In this document: positions 1-11,600 of the stretch, in pieces | How the letters are laid out: every line of letters begins with the position of its first letter | Position numbering within the stretch: position 1 is the stretch's first letter | NCBI GenBank assembly: GCA_949130495.1 | Contig: OX422210.1 | Location: 501,681,760-501,745,759, forward strand | DNA from: Sambucus nigra | Lineage: Eukaryota > Streptophyta > Magnoliopsida > Dipsacales > Adoxaceae | Direction: 5' to 3' | DNA: 64,000 bases | Notes under the pieces: generated by a model | The model's input: only the letters and a program-made list of their open reading frames with translations | What the model was told of the DNA's origin: nothing | Database searches by the model: none | Program-made: the position numbers and the translations under genes

Positions 1-79
1 GCGCTCTCGAGAGGGATGCGCGAGACCCGAGGATCCTTTCCCTCGCGCGCCCGCCCGCAGGCGAGGATCGGGGATGGCC
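1..79. other. GC-rich segment, unassigned
   Basis: The first ~79 bases are strikingly GC-rich compared with the AT-rich remainder and abut the first unit of the mini-exon array. There is no clear acceptor site before that unit, so this may be an upstream exon of the same accessory gene or unrelated DNA. No motif was recognised. Confidence 0.3.
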
Positions 80-146
80 ACAAGTACTACGAGTTCTCTT
101 ATAGCTATAGAGATTCTGGTATTATACTGACATACCTTTGTATTTA

Positions 147-617
147 GGGACATTTACACTTTGGGATGCACCAGTTCTTTATATTTTCTCATTGGATCAC
201 AATAATTTTTGTATTTACTCATTGGGGTCCATTTTCACCTTTAGCGATGATGCTTTGAAAAACAATCGTTGCTAAAAGTGAAAATGGACCCCATTGAGTA
301 AATAAGAAACTAGTATACCCCAATAAAAATATGGGATCTTAAGTATTTAGTCCTATTTATAATAATTTATTTGTCACTACTCCCATGTTTTTATTTTTTT
401 AGTTGTTTGTCCTATATGAGACAAGTGTCATTATCTACAAAAATAAGGATGGGTAGTTACAGGGAAGTTATAGGCAGTTTTGGGTGCTTATGGGACTTTT
501 TACAATTTTAAAAACACATAGGGGTGGAGCCTAAATATATATTTGTAGATGGGACTAAAGCCAAAAAACTTATAAAAATATATGAAGAACTAGTGTATCC
601 TAATGAGTTAATGTCCC
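147..617. mobile_element. Tourist-like (PIF/Harbinger) MITE, 471 bp, TTA target duplication
   Basis: Imperfect terminal inverted repeats start GGGACATT at 147 and end AATGTCCC at 617, and similarity extends about 30 bp inward at both ends. The flanking TTA at 144-146 and 618-620 is a 3-bp duplication typical of PIF/Harbinger. Removing the element restores a normal intron between mini-exon units one and two, which supports the boundaries. No coding capacity is seen. A second strong hairpin sits inside at 212-304. Confidence 0.7.
212..304. repeat. Perfect-looking internal hairpin inside the MITE
   Basis: Arms of about 39 bp at 212-250 and 266-304 are nearly perfect reverse complements, with the shared core GGGGTCCATTTTCAC, separated by about 15 bp. 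A transcript would fold into a miRNA-precursor-like stem. It may be a second foldback element nested in the MITE, because the sequence just outside it also repeats the outer terminus in degraded form (around 305-325). Confidence 0.6.
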
Positions 618-1344
618 TTATATTTATTTGCTTTTACTTTACAAATTTTCAAATAATCACTCATCTAGCTTCTTTATTTTTAGGTGAGTACAACGATCAC
701 TCCTTCAGTCGTGAAGCCTCAAGTATTATACTAGCATACCTTTGTATATGTTTTATTTTACTTTGCAAATGTTTGAGAAGTCACTCATCTCATTTCCTTA
801 TTCTCGGGTGAGTACTACGAATGCTCCTGCATCTGTGGAGCCTTACGTATTATAATAGCATACCTTTGTATTTATTTGCTTTTACTTTGCAAATGTTCAA
901 GTAGTCACTCATCTTGTTTCCTTATTTTCAGGTAAGTACTACGAGTTCACATGAACCTTAGAAGCCTCATGTATTATACTGACATACCTTTGGATTTATT
1001 TTCTTTTACTTTACAAATGTTCGAGCAGTCACTCATCATAATTCCTTATTTTCAGGTAAGTACTACGAGTGCTCCCATTGATATGGAGCCTCAAGTATCT
1101 TTATTTATTTTCTTGTGCCTTGCATGTAATCAATGTTCTTCTCAACTTGTTTCTTTTTTTTTGGTTTATATCTCGAGCTCTCCCATGCTTATGGAGCCTC
1201 AGACTGAGCAAAGAGATTAACGTTGGATCTCGGGAAACACGCTAATTCCTATCGGCATGGGAGCGAGTTTTCTTTCTTCAACCTATTATAACCCATTCAT
1301 TTATTTACTTGGTGTATTTATACTTTGTATATTTTGTTATCAAC

Positions 1345-1373
1345 ATAAAAAAGACGAGGAAGAAGACGCTGGT
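1345..1373 (+). pseudogene. 5' fragment of accessory-gene exon of the older Tat element
   Basis: This short stretch encodes an acidic run (D-E-E-E-D-A-G) and joins in frame, through the CTGGT target duplication, with the acidic reading frame that resumes at 13337 beyond the inserted Tat element. It shows that the younger element landed inside a coding exon. The sequence just upstream (1203-1344) is AT-rich and intron-like. Confidence 0.5.
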
Positions 1374-1924
1374 TGTTGATACCAAAATAACCTGCTGACG
1401 TGGACCAATTATATGGAGACACGTGTCAATTTATATGGCACCCGAGAACATTTTTGACAAACACCTTGACTCCGAGGAACTCAGCCTCCCCGACCAATTC
1501 GGTCGCTCCGAGCAACAAGTGTTCTCTGAGGAACTTTATTGCACCGAGCTACTTAGGCGATCCGAGCAGCTTAGGTGGTCCGAGCTGCACCTCGTACAAA
1601 GCATTTATAACCGAATAATTAAGAGGATTGAATGCATTAAATGCTGATTATTATCATACAGATGTACACACCTATTGGACAGCTATGTAATATTCTCTCA
1701 CATGTACAGCTTCAAGGCTATAAATACATTATAACCTCCTCATTAGCAGGGCACTCGGAATTTCTTGGTAAACTCATTATCGAGAATTCTGCAAACAGTC
1801 AACAATAACACAAACAGTGGACATAGGCCATTCTTTCAAGGCTGAATCACTTTAAAAATCTCGTCTTATTTATTTTTTATCTGTGATTAAATAATTAGAG
1901 ATAATCTAATTTTTTACATCAACA
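1374..1924 (+). repeat. 5' LTR of the Tat element
   Basis: The LTR begins TGTTGATACC and ends ACATCAACA (551 bp). A TATA box (TATAAATA) lies at 1719-1726. The U3 part (about 1440-1590) carries about seven CCGAG or TCCGAG motifs spaced 15-35 bp apart, which are also present in the 3' LTR. Confidence 0.92.
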
Positions 1925-1927
1925 TAT

Positions 1928-1945
1928 TGGCGCCGTCTGCGGGAA
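1928..1945 (+). promoter_or_regulatory. Primer-binding site of the Tat element
   Basis: TGGCGCCGTCTGCGGGAA begins three bases after the 5' LTR. The first nine bases match the TGGCGCCGT start common to plant Gypsy primer-binding sites. The remainder differs from the tRNA-Asp type, so the primer tRNA is left unassigned. Confidence 0.75.
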
Positions 1946-1988
1946 ATCGACTGAAACTATCATTTTTAACCAAAACAATTCATCCTCA

Positions 1989-3748
1989 ATGGCTGATAAT
2001 CCTGAATCCAGTAATCGAAACGCTGGAAACCCCCCAAATCCATCCACTCCTCCAAGTGTCCAAGATCTGGATGGAATAATGGCTAGTTTAGCTCAAGGCC
2101 AAACTGCCATGCAAGAAACCATGCGACAACTCATGCAAACTATCCAGGGTGGAGCACCTGCCCAGTCAGGACAACGAAGCATTCAGAGAAATACCCAATT
2201 GCCTTCCTCGCGAACTAGATGAACATTACTCCCAGAGAAATCTCGATCTAGACATGTCGATTCATATCGCACTGATAGATCTAATGATTTTTCTTATCAA
2301 CCTGTTCGAACTTCATCAGTACGAGCCACAAATACTGAACAAAACGTACTCTATCTCCAGAAAGGACCAATGCTCTTGAAAGATTGAGTAGAGTCTCTAC
2401 CCTTGATCGTTTGGGTCCTAGGAGGAATAAAATTCCCCCTAGGATGGTGTCGAGGAACTCTCAACGATTATTTGATTTAAAGGAAGGTTCTGTCCAATCC
2501 CGACCAGCTACTCGTCGTGAAAGATCCAAATAGGCAAATTAGACACGATCAGTTGCTCGGACCAACAGGTCCGAGGAGGCAAATGAAGCATGGAAAGGCT
2601 CTATTAAGAGGTTGGAGGATAGACTAGGGGAAATGGCTAAGTCGAAAAATACTCTACAAAGAACTTTTGTCTAAGGGACACCTTTTGTCCAAGCAATTAT
2701 GGATTTTACCACACCATCAAAGTTCAAAGCCCTAGTGATAACACCAAAATATGATGGAAAAACTAATCATGTTCTACATATAGAACAATATTAGGCAGCT
2801 GCTGATATCTATGATGTTCCAGATGAGATGCGATGTAGGGCATTTTCAGGAACCCTCACTGGATCTGCTCAAATATGGTACAAAAATTTTTCTCGGGGGA
2901 AGATTGCAATTTTCTTTCAACTAGCCGAGCTCTTTATTGGAAACTTATGTTTTGGAGCAAAACCATTTAAGCGAGTAGCACACTTGTTAAGTGTTAGACA
3001 AAAAGCAGGTGAGAGCACCAAGGATTATATTACTCGTTTCAATAACGAGAAGCTCGAAGTTATTGATTACGAGGAAAAGACAGCAGTTACTGCTTAGATG
3101 AGTGGATTATTGCCAAATAAATTGTATTATACTTTGGCCAAGGATCCACCTAGGACCATGTCAAAATTAATGGCAAAAGCAGCCAAAATCATGAATGTCG
3201 AGGATGCTATGACTGCAAAGAAGAGCATGGACACTAAGGAGACCAAAGTTGAGGCTGAAAAGATTGAGAAGAAGGATCAGAAGAATAATGGTAACAAGAA
3301 GTCAAAAGCAAAGCAAGCGTTGGAACAGTTGAAGAAATTTGGAAACTATACTCCTTTGAAGGTAGATATAAACCACGTTCTGGAAGAGATCAAGAACAGC
3401 GAAGAGTTAAACTGGCCTGAGAAAATAAAGACAGATCCTGACAAAAGGAATAAGGCCAAATATTGCGAGTTACATAAAGACCATGGTCACACGACCAAAA
3501 ATTGCATAGCTCTTCAAAATGAAATTGAAGCGCTCATCAGACGAGGAAAGCTGGCCAAGTATGTTGATCGTAGAAATGAAGTAAAAAATAACGACCGAGC
3601 AAGACAGAGATCTAGATCTCCTCGTTTAGCAGAAGAAAACAAGAAAAGAGATCATAAAGATGATATAGAAGACCACCCCGATCTCCCTAAAAGACCAAGA
3701 CAACCAGAACGTGAGGTATTTTCTATCCATTTTGGGTCATTTGATTGA
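1989..3748 (+). pseudogene. gag: gag of the Tat element, broken
   Basis: Gag forms the particle shell and binds the genomic RNA. The likely start is the ATG at 1989, 64 bp after the LTR. The N-terminal part runs to a stop at 2222, then frameshifts. The capsid-like section lies around 2700-3097, with L-T-G-S-A-Q-I-W-Y followed by D-Y-I-T-R-F-N. A stop at 3095-3097 separates it from the C-terminal 216 codons. Those are Lys/Glu-rich and include a zinc-knuckle-like segment C-E-L-H-K-D-H-G-H-T-T-K-N-C near 3464, typical of Tat gag. The frame ends at 3748 and protease follows directly. Confidence 0.85.
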
Positions 3749-4674
3749 AATGTTATTATTGGTGGAGATGCAGGAGGTGGAGACCTTACTGCAGAAAGAA
3801 AAGCTTACCTCAACGAGGCTCAAGCTTGTTCGTATATTCAACGGATAAATCTAGCTGAAGAAGATCGCCCGAGGAAGGTTAACAAAGATAAACTGGTCAT
3901 CGGTTTCTCTAAGAATGACCTCGCAGGTGTGCTATATCCTCATGATGACCCATTAGTGATCAAAATGAGAATGAAGGAAGTAGTGATTTTGCGAGTCTTG
4001 GTGGATAATGGTAGCTCGACAGATATTATGTTTTATCCATGTTTTGATAGTTTGAACTTAAAGCTATCCCAGTTGGAGCCATATCATCGGCCCCTCCTCA
4101 GTTTTACTGGCGAGAAATTTTTTCACTTGGGACGATCAAGTTGGATATGTTCATCGGTACATGGACTTCTTGTCGAACAGAAAGAGTGCATTTTTTTGTG
4201 ATGGATAAGAATGTTCAATCAGCTTACAATATCATCATGGGAAGGGTAGGATTGAAGAAGTTCGAAGCAGTACCATCTACTGTACATCAATGCCTAAAAT
4301 TTTCAGCCAACTTTGGAGTAGGAATTGTGAAGGGTGACCAAAAAGTAGCTCGGGAATGCTACTATTCATCGGCCGAGCAAGAAGAACTGGAAGAATCTAG
4401 GAAAAAGACTACCACCTATCAAGTAGATGAAGGTGCAGAAATAGAAATGTTAGATCCTAGAGACGAGTCGCAGCTCGTAAAAGTTCAGGTGGTGGAAGCT
4501 ACTGAAAACATCATTCTGGACGACGAACACCCAGAACGAACAACTCAAATCGGTTCATTATTGGACACCCCACTAAAACAGGAATTTATAGCCTTCCTAA
4601 AAAGCAGAAAACAAACTTTCGCCTGGATCCATGAAGATATGCCAGGAATAGACCCAAATTTCTTATGTCATTAA
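3749..4674 (+). pseudogene. Aspartic protease region of the Tat element, broken
   Basis: The protease would cut the polyprotein. The active-site region reads L-V-D-N-G-S-S-T-D-I near 4000; the D-N-G-S-S form is usual in this lineage in place of D-S/T-G. After a frame change near 4140-4200 the sequence continues with a typical downstream segment (Y-N-I-I-M-G-R) at about 4225-4250. It ends at a stop just before the reverse transcriptase. The linker after the protease is Glu-rich. Confidence 0.8.
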
Positions 4675-4719
4675 CTTAATGTGAACAAGGATATCAAACC
4701 TGTGAAGTAGCGAAGAAGA

Positions 4720-5970
4720 GTGTTCAGCCCCAAGAAGAACCAAGCTATACAAGAGGAGGTCGAGAAGCTTCAAAAATATTGCTTTATTGAAGATGTCAAG
4801 TATCCAGACTGGTTAGCTAATGTGGTGATGGTGAAGAAGAAGAACAACAAGTGGAGGATGTGTGTAGACTTCACCGACCTCAACAAGGCATGCCCAAAGA
4901 ATCATTTTCCTTTGCCCCAAATTAATCAATTAATGGATGCTACCTCGGGACACGAGCTGTTGAGCTTCATGGATGCTTATTCTGGTTACAATCAGATTAA
5001 AATGAAACCTGAAGACAGGGAGAGTACCTCTTTTATTACCCCTAGGGGAACTTACTGTTATAATGTTATGCCTTTTAGTTTGAAAAATGCAGGTACAATA
5101 TATCAGTGGCTAATGAACAAGGTGTTTGCAGAGCAAATCAGTCACAATATGGAGGTCTATGTTGATGATATGCTGACGAAGAGCAAGAAAGTTGTTGACC
5201 ATCTAATGGATCTAGGTCAAACCTTTGATCAATTAGATAAATATCAAATGAGGTTGGACCCTACCAAGTGCATATTAGGAGTACGAGAAGGAATGTTCCT
5301 CGGGTATATTGTCAACCAACGAGGTATTGAAGCAAATCCAGAAAAGATCAAGGCTCTATTGGGGCTACGATCTCCAACGACGAAGAAGGAAGTGCAAAGT
5401 CTCATAGGGCGAGTTGCAGCACTTGATAGATTTGTATCACGAGAAACTGATAGATGCCTCCCATTCTTTAAAACACTCCAAAAAATGTTTGAATGGAATG
5501 ATGAATGCGAGAAGGCCTTTCAAGAGTTAAAGAAATACTTGGGAGCACCCCCACTGTTGTCCAGGCTAGTGATGGGAGAAAGATTGTACTTGTATCTGGC
5601 AATTTCAGAGAATGCAGTTAGCTCGGCATTGATAAGAATAGAGGATGGAGTGCAAAAACCGATCTATTACACTAGCAAGGCCTTCCGAGGAGCAGAGATC
5701 AGATATCCAAGACTGGAAAAGTTGGTGCTAACGTTGATTGAAGCGAGTAGAAGAATGAGGTAGTACTTCCAAACTCATACCATAGTTGTGCATATTGATA
5801 TGCCATTGAGGCAAGCTCTCTATAAACCAGAAAAATTAGGGAGATTGATGTACTGGGCAGTAGAACTTGGTGAATATGATATAGTTTATGAACCTAGATC
5901 GTCGCTTAAAGGGCAAGCAGTAGCAGATTTTATAGCAGAGTTCACTTACCCTGATACCCCCGAGGAGTAA
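4720..5970 (+). pseudogene. Reverse transcriptase and RNase H of the Tat element
   Basis: One long frame (4720-5763) holds the finger and palm motifs: W-R-M-C-V-D-F-T-D-L-N-K-A-C-P-K-N near 4850-4900, F-M-D-A-Y-S-G-Y-N-Q-I near 4970, and the catalytic Y-V-D-D-M at about 5158-5172. RNase H follows from about 5590 (Y-Y-T-S-K-A-F-R-G-A-E). It is interrupted by a single TAG at 5761-5763 and then continues in the same frame to 5970. Apart from that stop the domain pair looks intact. The enzyme would copy element RNA into DNA and remove the RNA strand. Confidence 0.92.
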
Positions 5971-5973
5971 AAG

Positions 5974-6545
5974 TTGAATACCGACCAACCTGTGGATGTT
6001 ACAGGATCATCAGATTTTAACACCGACCAACTTAAGTCGGTTAACGATCAAGAGGAGATGGTTGACGAGCAGCCGGAGGTGCTAGGGGAGGACATAAAGA
6101 AGCAACAAATATTCCACCGAGGAACTCTATCCGATAAAAAATTTGAGGAAGAGGTACCTATATGGAATCTGTATGTGGATGGCTCATCTTGCAGTACAGG
6201 CTATGGAACAGGGATTGTTTTAAGCAGCCCGGATGAAATCGATGTGGAGTATGCTCTGGGCTTCAATTTAAAGCCTCTAATAATGAGGCTGAATATGAAG
6301 CTATGATTGCAGGTCTTAGTTCAGCAAAAACCATGGGGGCAGAGCAGGTCATCGTATTCAGTGACTCACAGTTGATTGTAAATTAAATGCTGGGAGTATA
6401 TGCAACAAAGGGAGAATTGATGATCAAATATCATGTAAAAGCGATGGAAATTGTATCAAGCTTTAACGCTGTGCTATTAATTAGAACACCAAGATTGGAG
6501 AATGCAAGAGCAGATGCTTTAGCTCGGTTAGCCTCAGCCACACGC
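5974..6545 (+). pseudogene. Second (archaeal-type) RNase H of the Tat element
   Basis: After an acidic linker, the motif N-L-Y-V-D-G-S-S at about 6170 opens a second RNase H fold. Its remaining catalytic region ([10 protein letters not shown], then F-S-D-S-Q-L-I-V) follows around 6285-6380 after a frame change near 6270, with a TAA at 6384. It closes with A-R-A-D-A-L-A-R-L-A near 6510-6535. A second RNase H between the first one and integrase is diagnostic of the Tat lineage, so this domain fixes the classification. Confidence 0.85.
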
Positions 6546-7858
6546 ACCGAGCTACGAAGAAAAATTCCAATAGAGATTTTGACTAGCAGGAGCATCGACG
6601 AAGATCTGATGACGAACTTTATTACCCTTGATTTAGGACCATCTTGGATGGATCCCATCAAGGCATATATTGAAGAAGGGATTTTGCCAACTGACAAGCT
6701 CGCAGCCAAGAAACTGAAGTTTAAAGCTGCTCGTTATGTATTAACTAATGGCATTTTATATAGACGAGAAATTATAGCAGGACTGCAATGATGTGTGCAT
6801 CCCTCCGAGGTGAAGGATTTGGTTGAAGAAGTCCATGAAGGGTCCTGTGGATCTCATGTACCAGGTCGGACGCTTTTGCAAAGAGTAATGACGCAAGGAT
6901 ACTATTGGCCAACAATGAGGGCTGATTGTATAACCTATGCCAAAAAATGTGATAAGTGTTAACGCATCTCCTCTATTCAAAGAACTCCCCAAGCATTCCT
7001 AACACCCATAACATCCCCTTGGCCATTTGCCATGTGGGTAATAGACTTGGTCGGGACACTCCCGACGACAAGGTTCAAATACCCCATCGTCGCTGTGGAT
7101 TATTTTACTAAATGGGTGGAAGCTGAACCTCTAATTGATATGACCTATGAGAAGGTGTATCAATTTATTTGGAAGAATATCATTTGCAGATATGGTCTTC
7201 CCCATGCATTCATTACTGATCATGGAACCCAATTTGATAACGAGGAGTTCACCGCATATTGTCATTAGTCAAACATTTGAAAACCCACTCCGCACCAGGC
7301 CATCCCCAGAGCAATGGATAAACTGAGGTGACAAACAAAACACTGCTGAATGGTTTGAAGAAAATACTGGATGATGCGAAGGCAAATTAGATCAACGAGA
7401 TGCATTCTGTATTGTGGGATTATCGTACTACACCACGAGCAGCAACAGGAGAATCTCCATATATGCTGGATTTTGGAAGTGAAGCTGTTATACCTGCCGA
7501 GTTGGGCCTCCCCACACACAGAGTGCTGAATTTTAATTCTCCTACCAGTGACTTGATGAGAAGATTAGACTTAGATATGCTCGAGGAAGTTAGAGAAGAA
7601 GCAGCAATCAGGAATGCTGCATACCAACAACGAACAGCTCTGTTCTACAACAAGAGGGTAAAAACGTGTGATTTGAAGGAAGGAGACTACGTTCTAAAGA
7701 AAGTAATTCAAAAGCACAATAAATTAGAAGCTAACTGGCATGGACCCTACAGAGTAACATAAGTTGTTCGCCCAGGAACTTATAGGATTGAAACCTTAGA
7801 AGGAGAAGAGTTTAAGAATGCATGGAACGCAGAGCATCTTCACAAATATTATCAATAA
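6546..7858 (+). pseudogene. Integrase of the Tat element, several stops
   Basis: Integrase inserts the DNA copy into chromosomes. A His-His-Cys-Cys zinc region lies at about 6820-6965 (H-E-G-S-C-G-S-H, then Y-W-P-T-M-R and C-D-K-C followed by a stop). The catalytic core keeps all three acidic residues: D in W-V-I-D-L-V-G near 7035, D in F-I-T-D-H-G-T-Q-F near 7220, and E in T-E-V-T-N-K near 7325. The C-terminal part (Y-V-L-K-K-V, N-W-H-G-P-Y) ends with a TAA at 7856-7858. Stops at 6789, 6960, 7266, 7318, 7387 and 7760 and a shift near 7270 inactivate it. Confidence 0.88.
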
Positions 7859-7976
7859 TTCAATCCTTATGTAATGCCATTTCTTCGATATGAATAAAGC
7901 TTTGGATGTTTTACCCAGTTTTCTCCTTTTGTTGAAATTTTTTTGAAATATTAGTGCTACACCCTATGCATCAAGT

Positions 7977-8460
7977 TCAAAATAAAATCCCACCAACTAT
8001 GGTTGGTCGGTAAATAAAACCCTACCAACTATGGTTGATCGGTATACCAACTATGGTTGGTCGATAAATAAAACCCTACCAACTACGGTTGGTCGGTCTA
8101 CCAACTACGGTTAGTCGATAAATAAAAATCCCACCAACTACGGTTGGTCGATGAATAAAACCCTACCAACTACGGTTGGTCGGTCTACCAACTACGGTTG
8201 GTCGATAAATAAAACCCTACCAACTACAGTTGGTCGGTCTACCAGCTACGGTTGGTCGATAAATAAAAATCCCACCAACTACGATTGGTCGATCTACTAA
8301 CTACGGTTGGTCGATAAATAAAACCCTACCAACTACGGTTGGTCGGTCTACTAACTACGGTTGGTCGATAAATAAAATCCCCTAACTACGGTTGGTCAGG
8401 AAATAAAAGTTCACCAACTCCGGTTGGTCGGAAACAAATATCTTAATAAATTTTAGTTGG
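7977..8460 (+). repeat. Minisatellite of CCAAC/GTTGG dyads, alternating 22- and 32-bp units
   Basis: About 16 copies of a 14-bp core CCAACTACGGTTGG (an inverted repeat with a 4-nt centre) lie head to tail. Units alternate between about 22 bp (core plus TCGGTCTA) and about 32 bp (core plus TCGATAAATAAAACCCT), giving a composite period near 54 bp. The array sits directly after pol. Tandem repeats in the 3' region are known in Tat-lineage elements (Retand, Ogre), where they can seed satellites. Confidence 0.9.
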
Positions 8461-8691
8461 TCGGTAAGCCAATTATAATCATCTCCAGTTGTTTAAATTA
8501 AACAAGAACATGAGATAAAGGATATTTTATCACACAAAGATCAAAGATTGATAAATCATTGCAATGAAATAAGCAACCAACAAGCAAAAAAATTCTACAA
8601 ATTATTTAGAAGAAAAATGAAATGACAATTTTTCATTCAAACTAAATAGAGTTACATAAGTGATGAAAAGTACAAGTCATTACATAAAATC
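8461..8691. other. Spacer between minisatellite and antisense gene
   Basis: AT-rich sequence without an ORF. It lies immediately downstream of the stop codon of the antisense gene, so it would contain the 3' untranslated end of that transcript. No convincing terminator or polyadenylation signal was singled out. Confidence 0.4.
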
Positions 8692-11600
8692 CTATTCTAT
8701 GGATTTCTTTCCCTCTGCCTTTGAAGCAGGTTCCATTCCGGCAGGAGGATCATCTAAGGCATAGGGGGAGTTTATGAAGTTTATGTCTTTCAACATTCGA
8801 ATATTCATCACAGAAGGACGAACAAGCAGGTGCTCTGGCCGAGATATCTCAAAATTTGAATGAAGATTGTAGTCACCAAGATACTTTGAGATCAGGCACT
8901 GAGGAATGGCCCGAGCAGGAATCCAACTCATGTCAAGCTTAAATGGAGGCACTGGCAAATCGAGCAACCCATGATCATAATAGTCCCACAAATAGTGACC
9001 CTGTTCCAACTGCAGCACACCCAAGGCATTCAGTCATCCTTTCTTGTACCCCTCGTTGTTCGACTGCTGGATCCGGTCATCAAGGTGGTAAAGGGCTTCA
9101 TTATAACCAGCCATCCAAAATTCTCTGGGCTGCTTATGGAACTGGTAGGTCAACCTCTCTAACTACTCGTGAAGATTCTTCACCAGATTTGTTTTGTTCT
9201 CCAAGGTAGAATTCTGGGCAGCAAGTTTCTCATCGAAGGTCTGAATCTTCTTGGACATCTCAGCTAATGCTTTATTCTTCGCTATCAATTGGAATGTTTG
9301 ATTCTCCAAGGTTGCCTGTGTTCTAGCTTCTTCAATAGTTACCCGAGCAGCACTTGCTCATCCTCGAAAAGCTCTTGCTCATCCGCGAGCAGATGTAGAG
9401 GGTCCCAACCTCTTTAAAATTTCCATCTCATCTCTCAGATTGGAATTTTCAACCTCCAAAAATGAGAAACCTTCGTCATTGATAGGGACCAAGGCTCCCG
9501 AGGTCGATGCTGTAGATTTTAGTTGGGATATTTCTCCTCGCAAGTTGTTATTTTCCTACTCTAGCAGTTTCACAATCTGCCTATGCTCTTCTACTTCGAT
9601 TTTCAAAGTCCTCTCCTTAAAATCATAAGCAGCGACTAACTTATCATAGCCTTTGTCAGCATTTATCTGCTGATACTTTTTCTCATACCCCTGATGCAAA
9701 GGGGCAGAGGATTCCTTGTATTGTTGCTGAAGTTCCTCGATGGTACCCTGGAGATCTTCAATTATCTCGTAATAAGCCACATTATTGGCAACAGCTCAGT
9801 TAAGTAAGCATTTCAGATATTGGTAAGCTTCCACTGCTCGTTCAGAGGCATCTGAGCCCAGGATATCAAAAATTTATGATTCATCCAAATCTGTATGGCC
9901 AGCTTTGAAATATTCATTACATTTTTTTATCAACTCAGTATCGTGAGCTGACAAGAGTTCCATCCTGGCCATAAACTAGCAAAGAGAAAGCCATAAACAT
10001 GATTAATAAATGATAAAGGCAGAGCAAGACGAAGAAAGTCAACATAAACAATAAAAACTCGAATTTTTATTCATCAAAAGACAAGTACAAGGTTCAGGGT
10101 TACATTCAAAAGAAATAATAAAATTAAAGCCCGAGCAACTTTACACCTTCTCCTTGTGTTTTGCGACTTCCTCGGAAGGATGAGATGAGGAGGTTGGTTG
10201 CTCTGAGGATATTGGCAGTTTCTCGACAAAGGTATTGGTAGATTGAAGCTGCTCAGTAGGAGTAATAGTTGGTTGGGGCTGCTCGTAGCAAAGTTCAATA
10301 GTAGGGACCTGATCCCCAACCATCATTAAAGATTCTTCAGAGGCAGCTTCGTCCTCTTCTTCTTCTCCAAGGGAAGGAGGAGGACCGTGAACATGACGTT
10401 CAAACATCTCAGAACTCTCTGAGACCTTTAACTCCTACAGAGCAGCAATTCACCCGTCCCTGAAGAATTTGAGGCTAGCAAAATCCAATTGAGAGGACAT
10501 GGCAGCTAGGCCTTTGTTCTAACCTTTGTTCCAGCCAGCACTGAAGGAATTTTTAATAGCCAATTTCCTCTTCACCTTCTCCGATGAAATCTTCTTAGAT
10601 GGAAGTTCCTCGACAACTTTCAATTTCCTTTCTGCCTCTTCCTTCTGACGATCAGCTTCACGGAGTTTGCCCAGCTCTTCTTCAGCAGCTTTAAGACTAG
10701 TCTCAAGCTCTCCAGCATTCTTGAGCTTTTCTTCAAGCTCTTCATTTTTCTTATTAAACTCTTTCATTTTCCTCTTCAACTCCTGAGAGGCCTCCACAGC
10801 TTTTTCTCTCTCTTACTCGACGGACTTCAGTTTCTTCTCCCAAGCAACCTTATCTTCTTCATATTTCTGACGAGAATCCTTTAAGGATTGAGTCAGACCT
10901 ATAAAAGCCTCCTCCACACCTCCTGAGGAGCTCGAAGCTTTAAGAGCTTCATCCTTTTTCAAAATAGTATTAAAACATGTTACGAGCTGATAAGAAAAAT
11001 AACTTTGAGTCAGTACAAGAATAGAACATTGAAAAATGAAAGTTTAGATTAGTAATACTTACTGAGGCAATATGTTGAGCTGCCAAAGTGGTAAACCTAT
11101 CCCGAGAAAGAGTGTCTTCAAGGCCTTGGAATTCTGGAATAATTCAAGACTTCACAGTGCCCATGGCAGAGCTCGGAGCAACAAAAGTGGGAACACCACT
11201 TCCAGTAGTTAGAGGCTGAGAGATGGATTCAGCCAATTTATCCGAGGAACTTTTCTTCAATTTCCTCGTGGGAGCAGGAACATTCTTGACCAAGGATGTT
11301 ATCTTGGTCAGTGATATAACTATAACCTCACTTGGAGGAGAAACAGCTACAACCTTGCTCGGAGCCACAGGGGGCTTCTCAGTAACTTTCTTAGCAGCAG
11401 CAGGAGGGGGTGCATCAACTTTTCTTGTCCCTTCCTCTGGGACATCCTGCTTATTTCTCTTTGCCTCTACATTGGCAGAGTATGATTTGTCAAAGTATGA
11501 AGGATCTCTTCTTCTCTTCATTCTGTCACTGAGAGGAATATTTGATTCAGGAGAGGAACCTTCAGAAGATGGTGCTGGTTCTATGTCACTTATTACTGGA

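Larger units (their letters stand above)
80..1202 (+). repeat. Tandem array of 39-nt mini-exon-like units with 124-bp period
   Basis: Six related 39-nt blocks lie at 80-118, 684-722, 808-846, 932-970, 1056-1094 and 1164-1202. The starts of blocks two to five are exactly 124 bp apart, and the last is 108 bp further on. Each internal block follows a T-rich tract ending in AG (TTTTTAG, TTATTTTCAG twice, one mutated to TTCTCGG) and is followed by GTATTA or GTATCT, so each looks like a 13-codon exon between ~85-bp introns. The blocks translate to a related 13-residue repeat beginning V-S-T-T; block four has one stop. The spacing between blocks one and two is enlarged by the MITE at 147-617. The array lies upstream of the acidic and coiled-coil pieces at 1345-1373 and 13337-13969. 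I infer that all belong to the antisense accessory gene of the older minus-strand Tat element. Confidence 0.6.
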
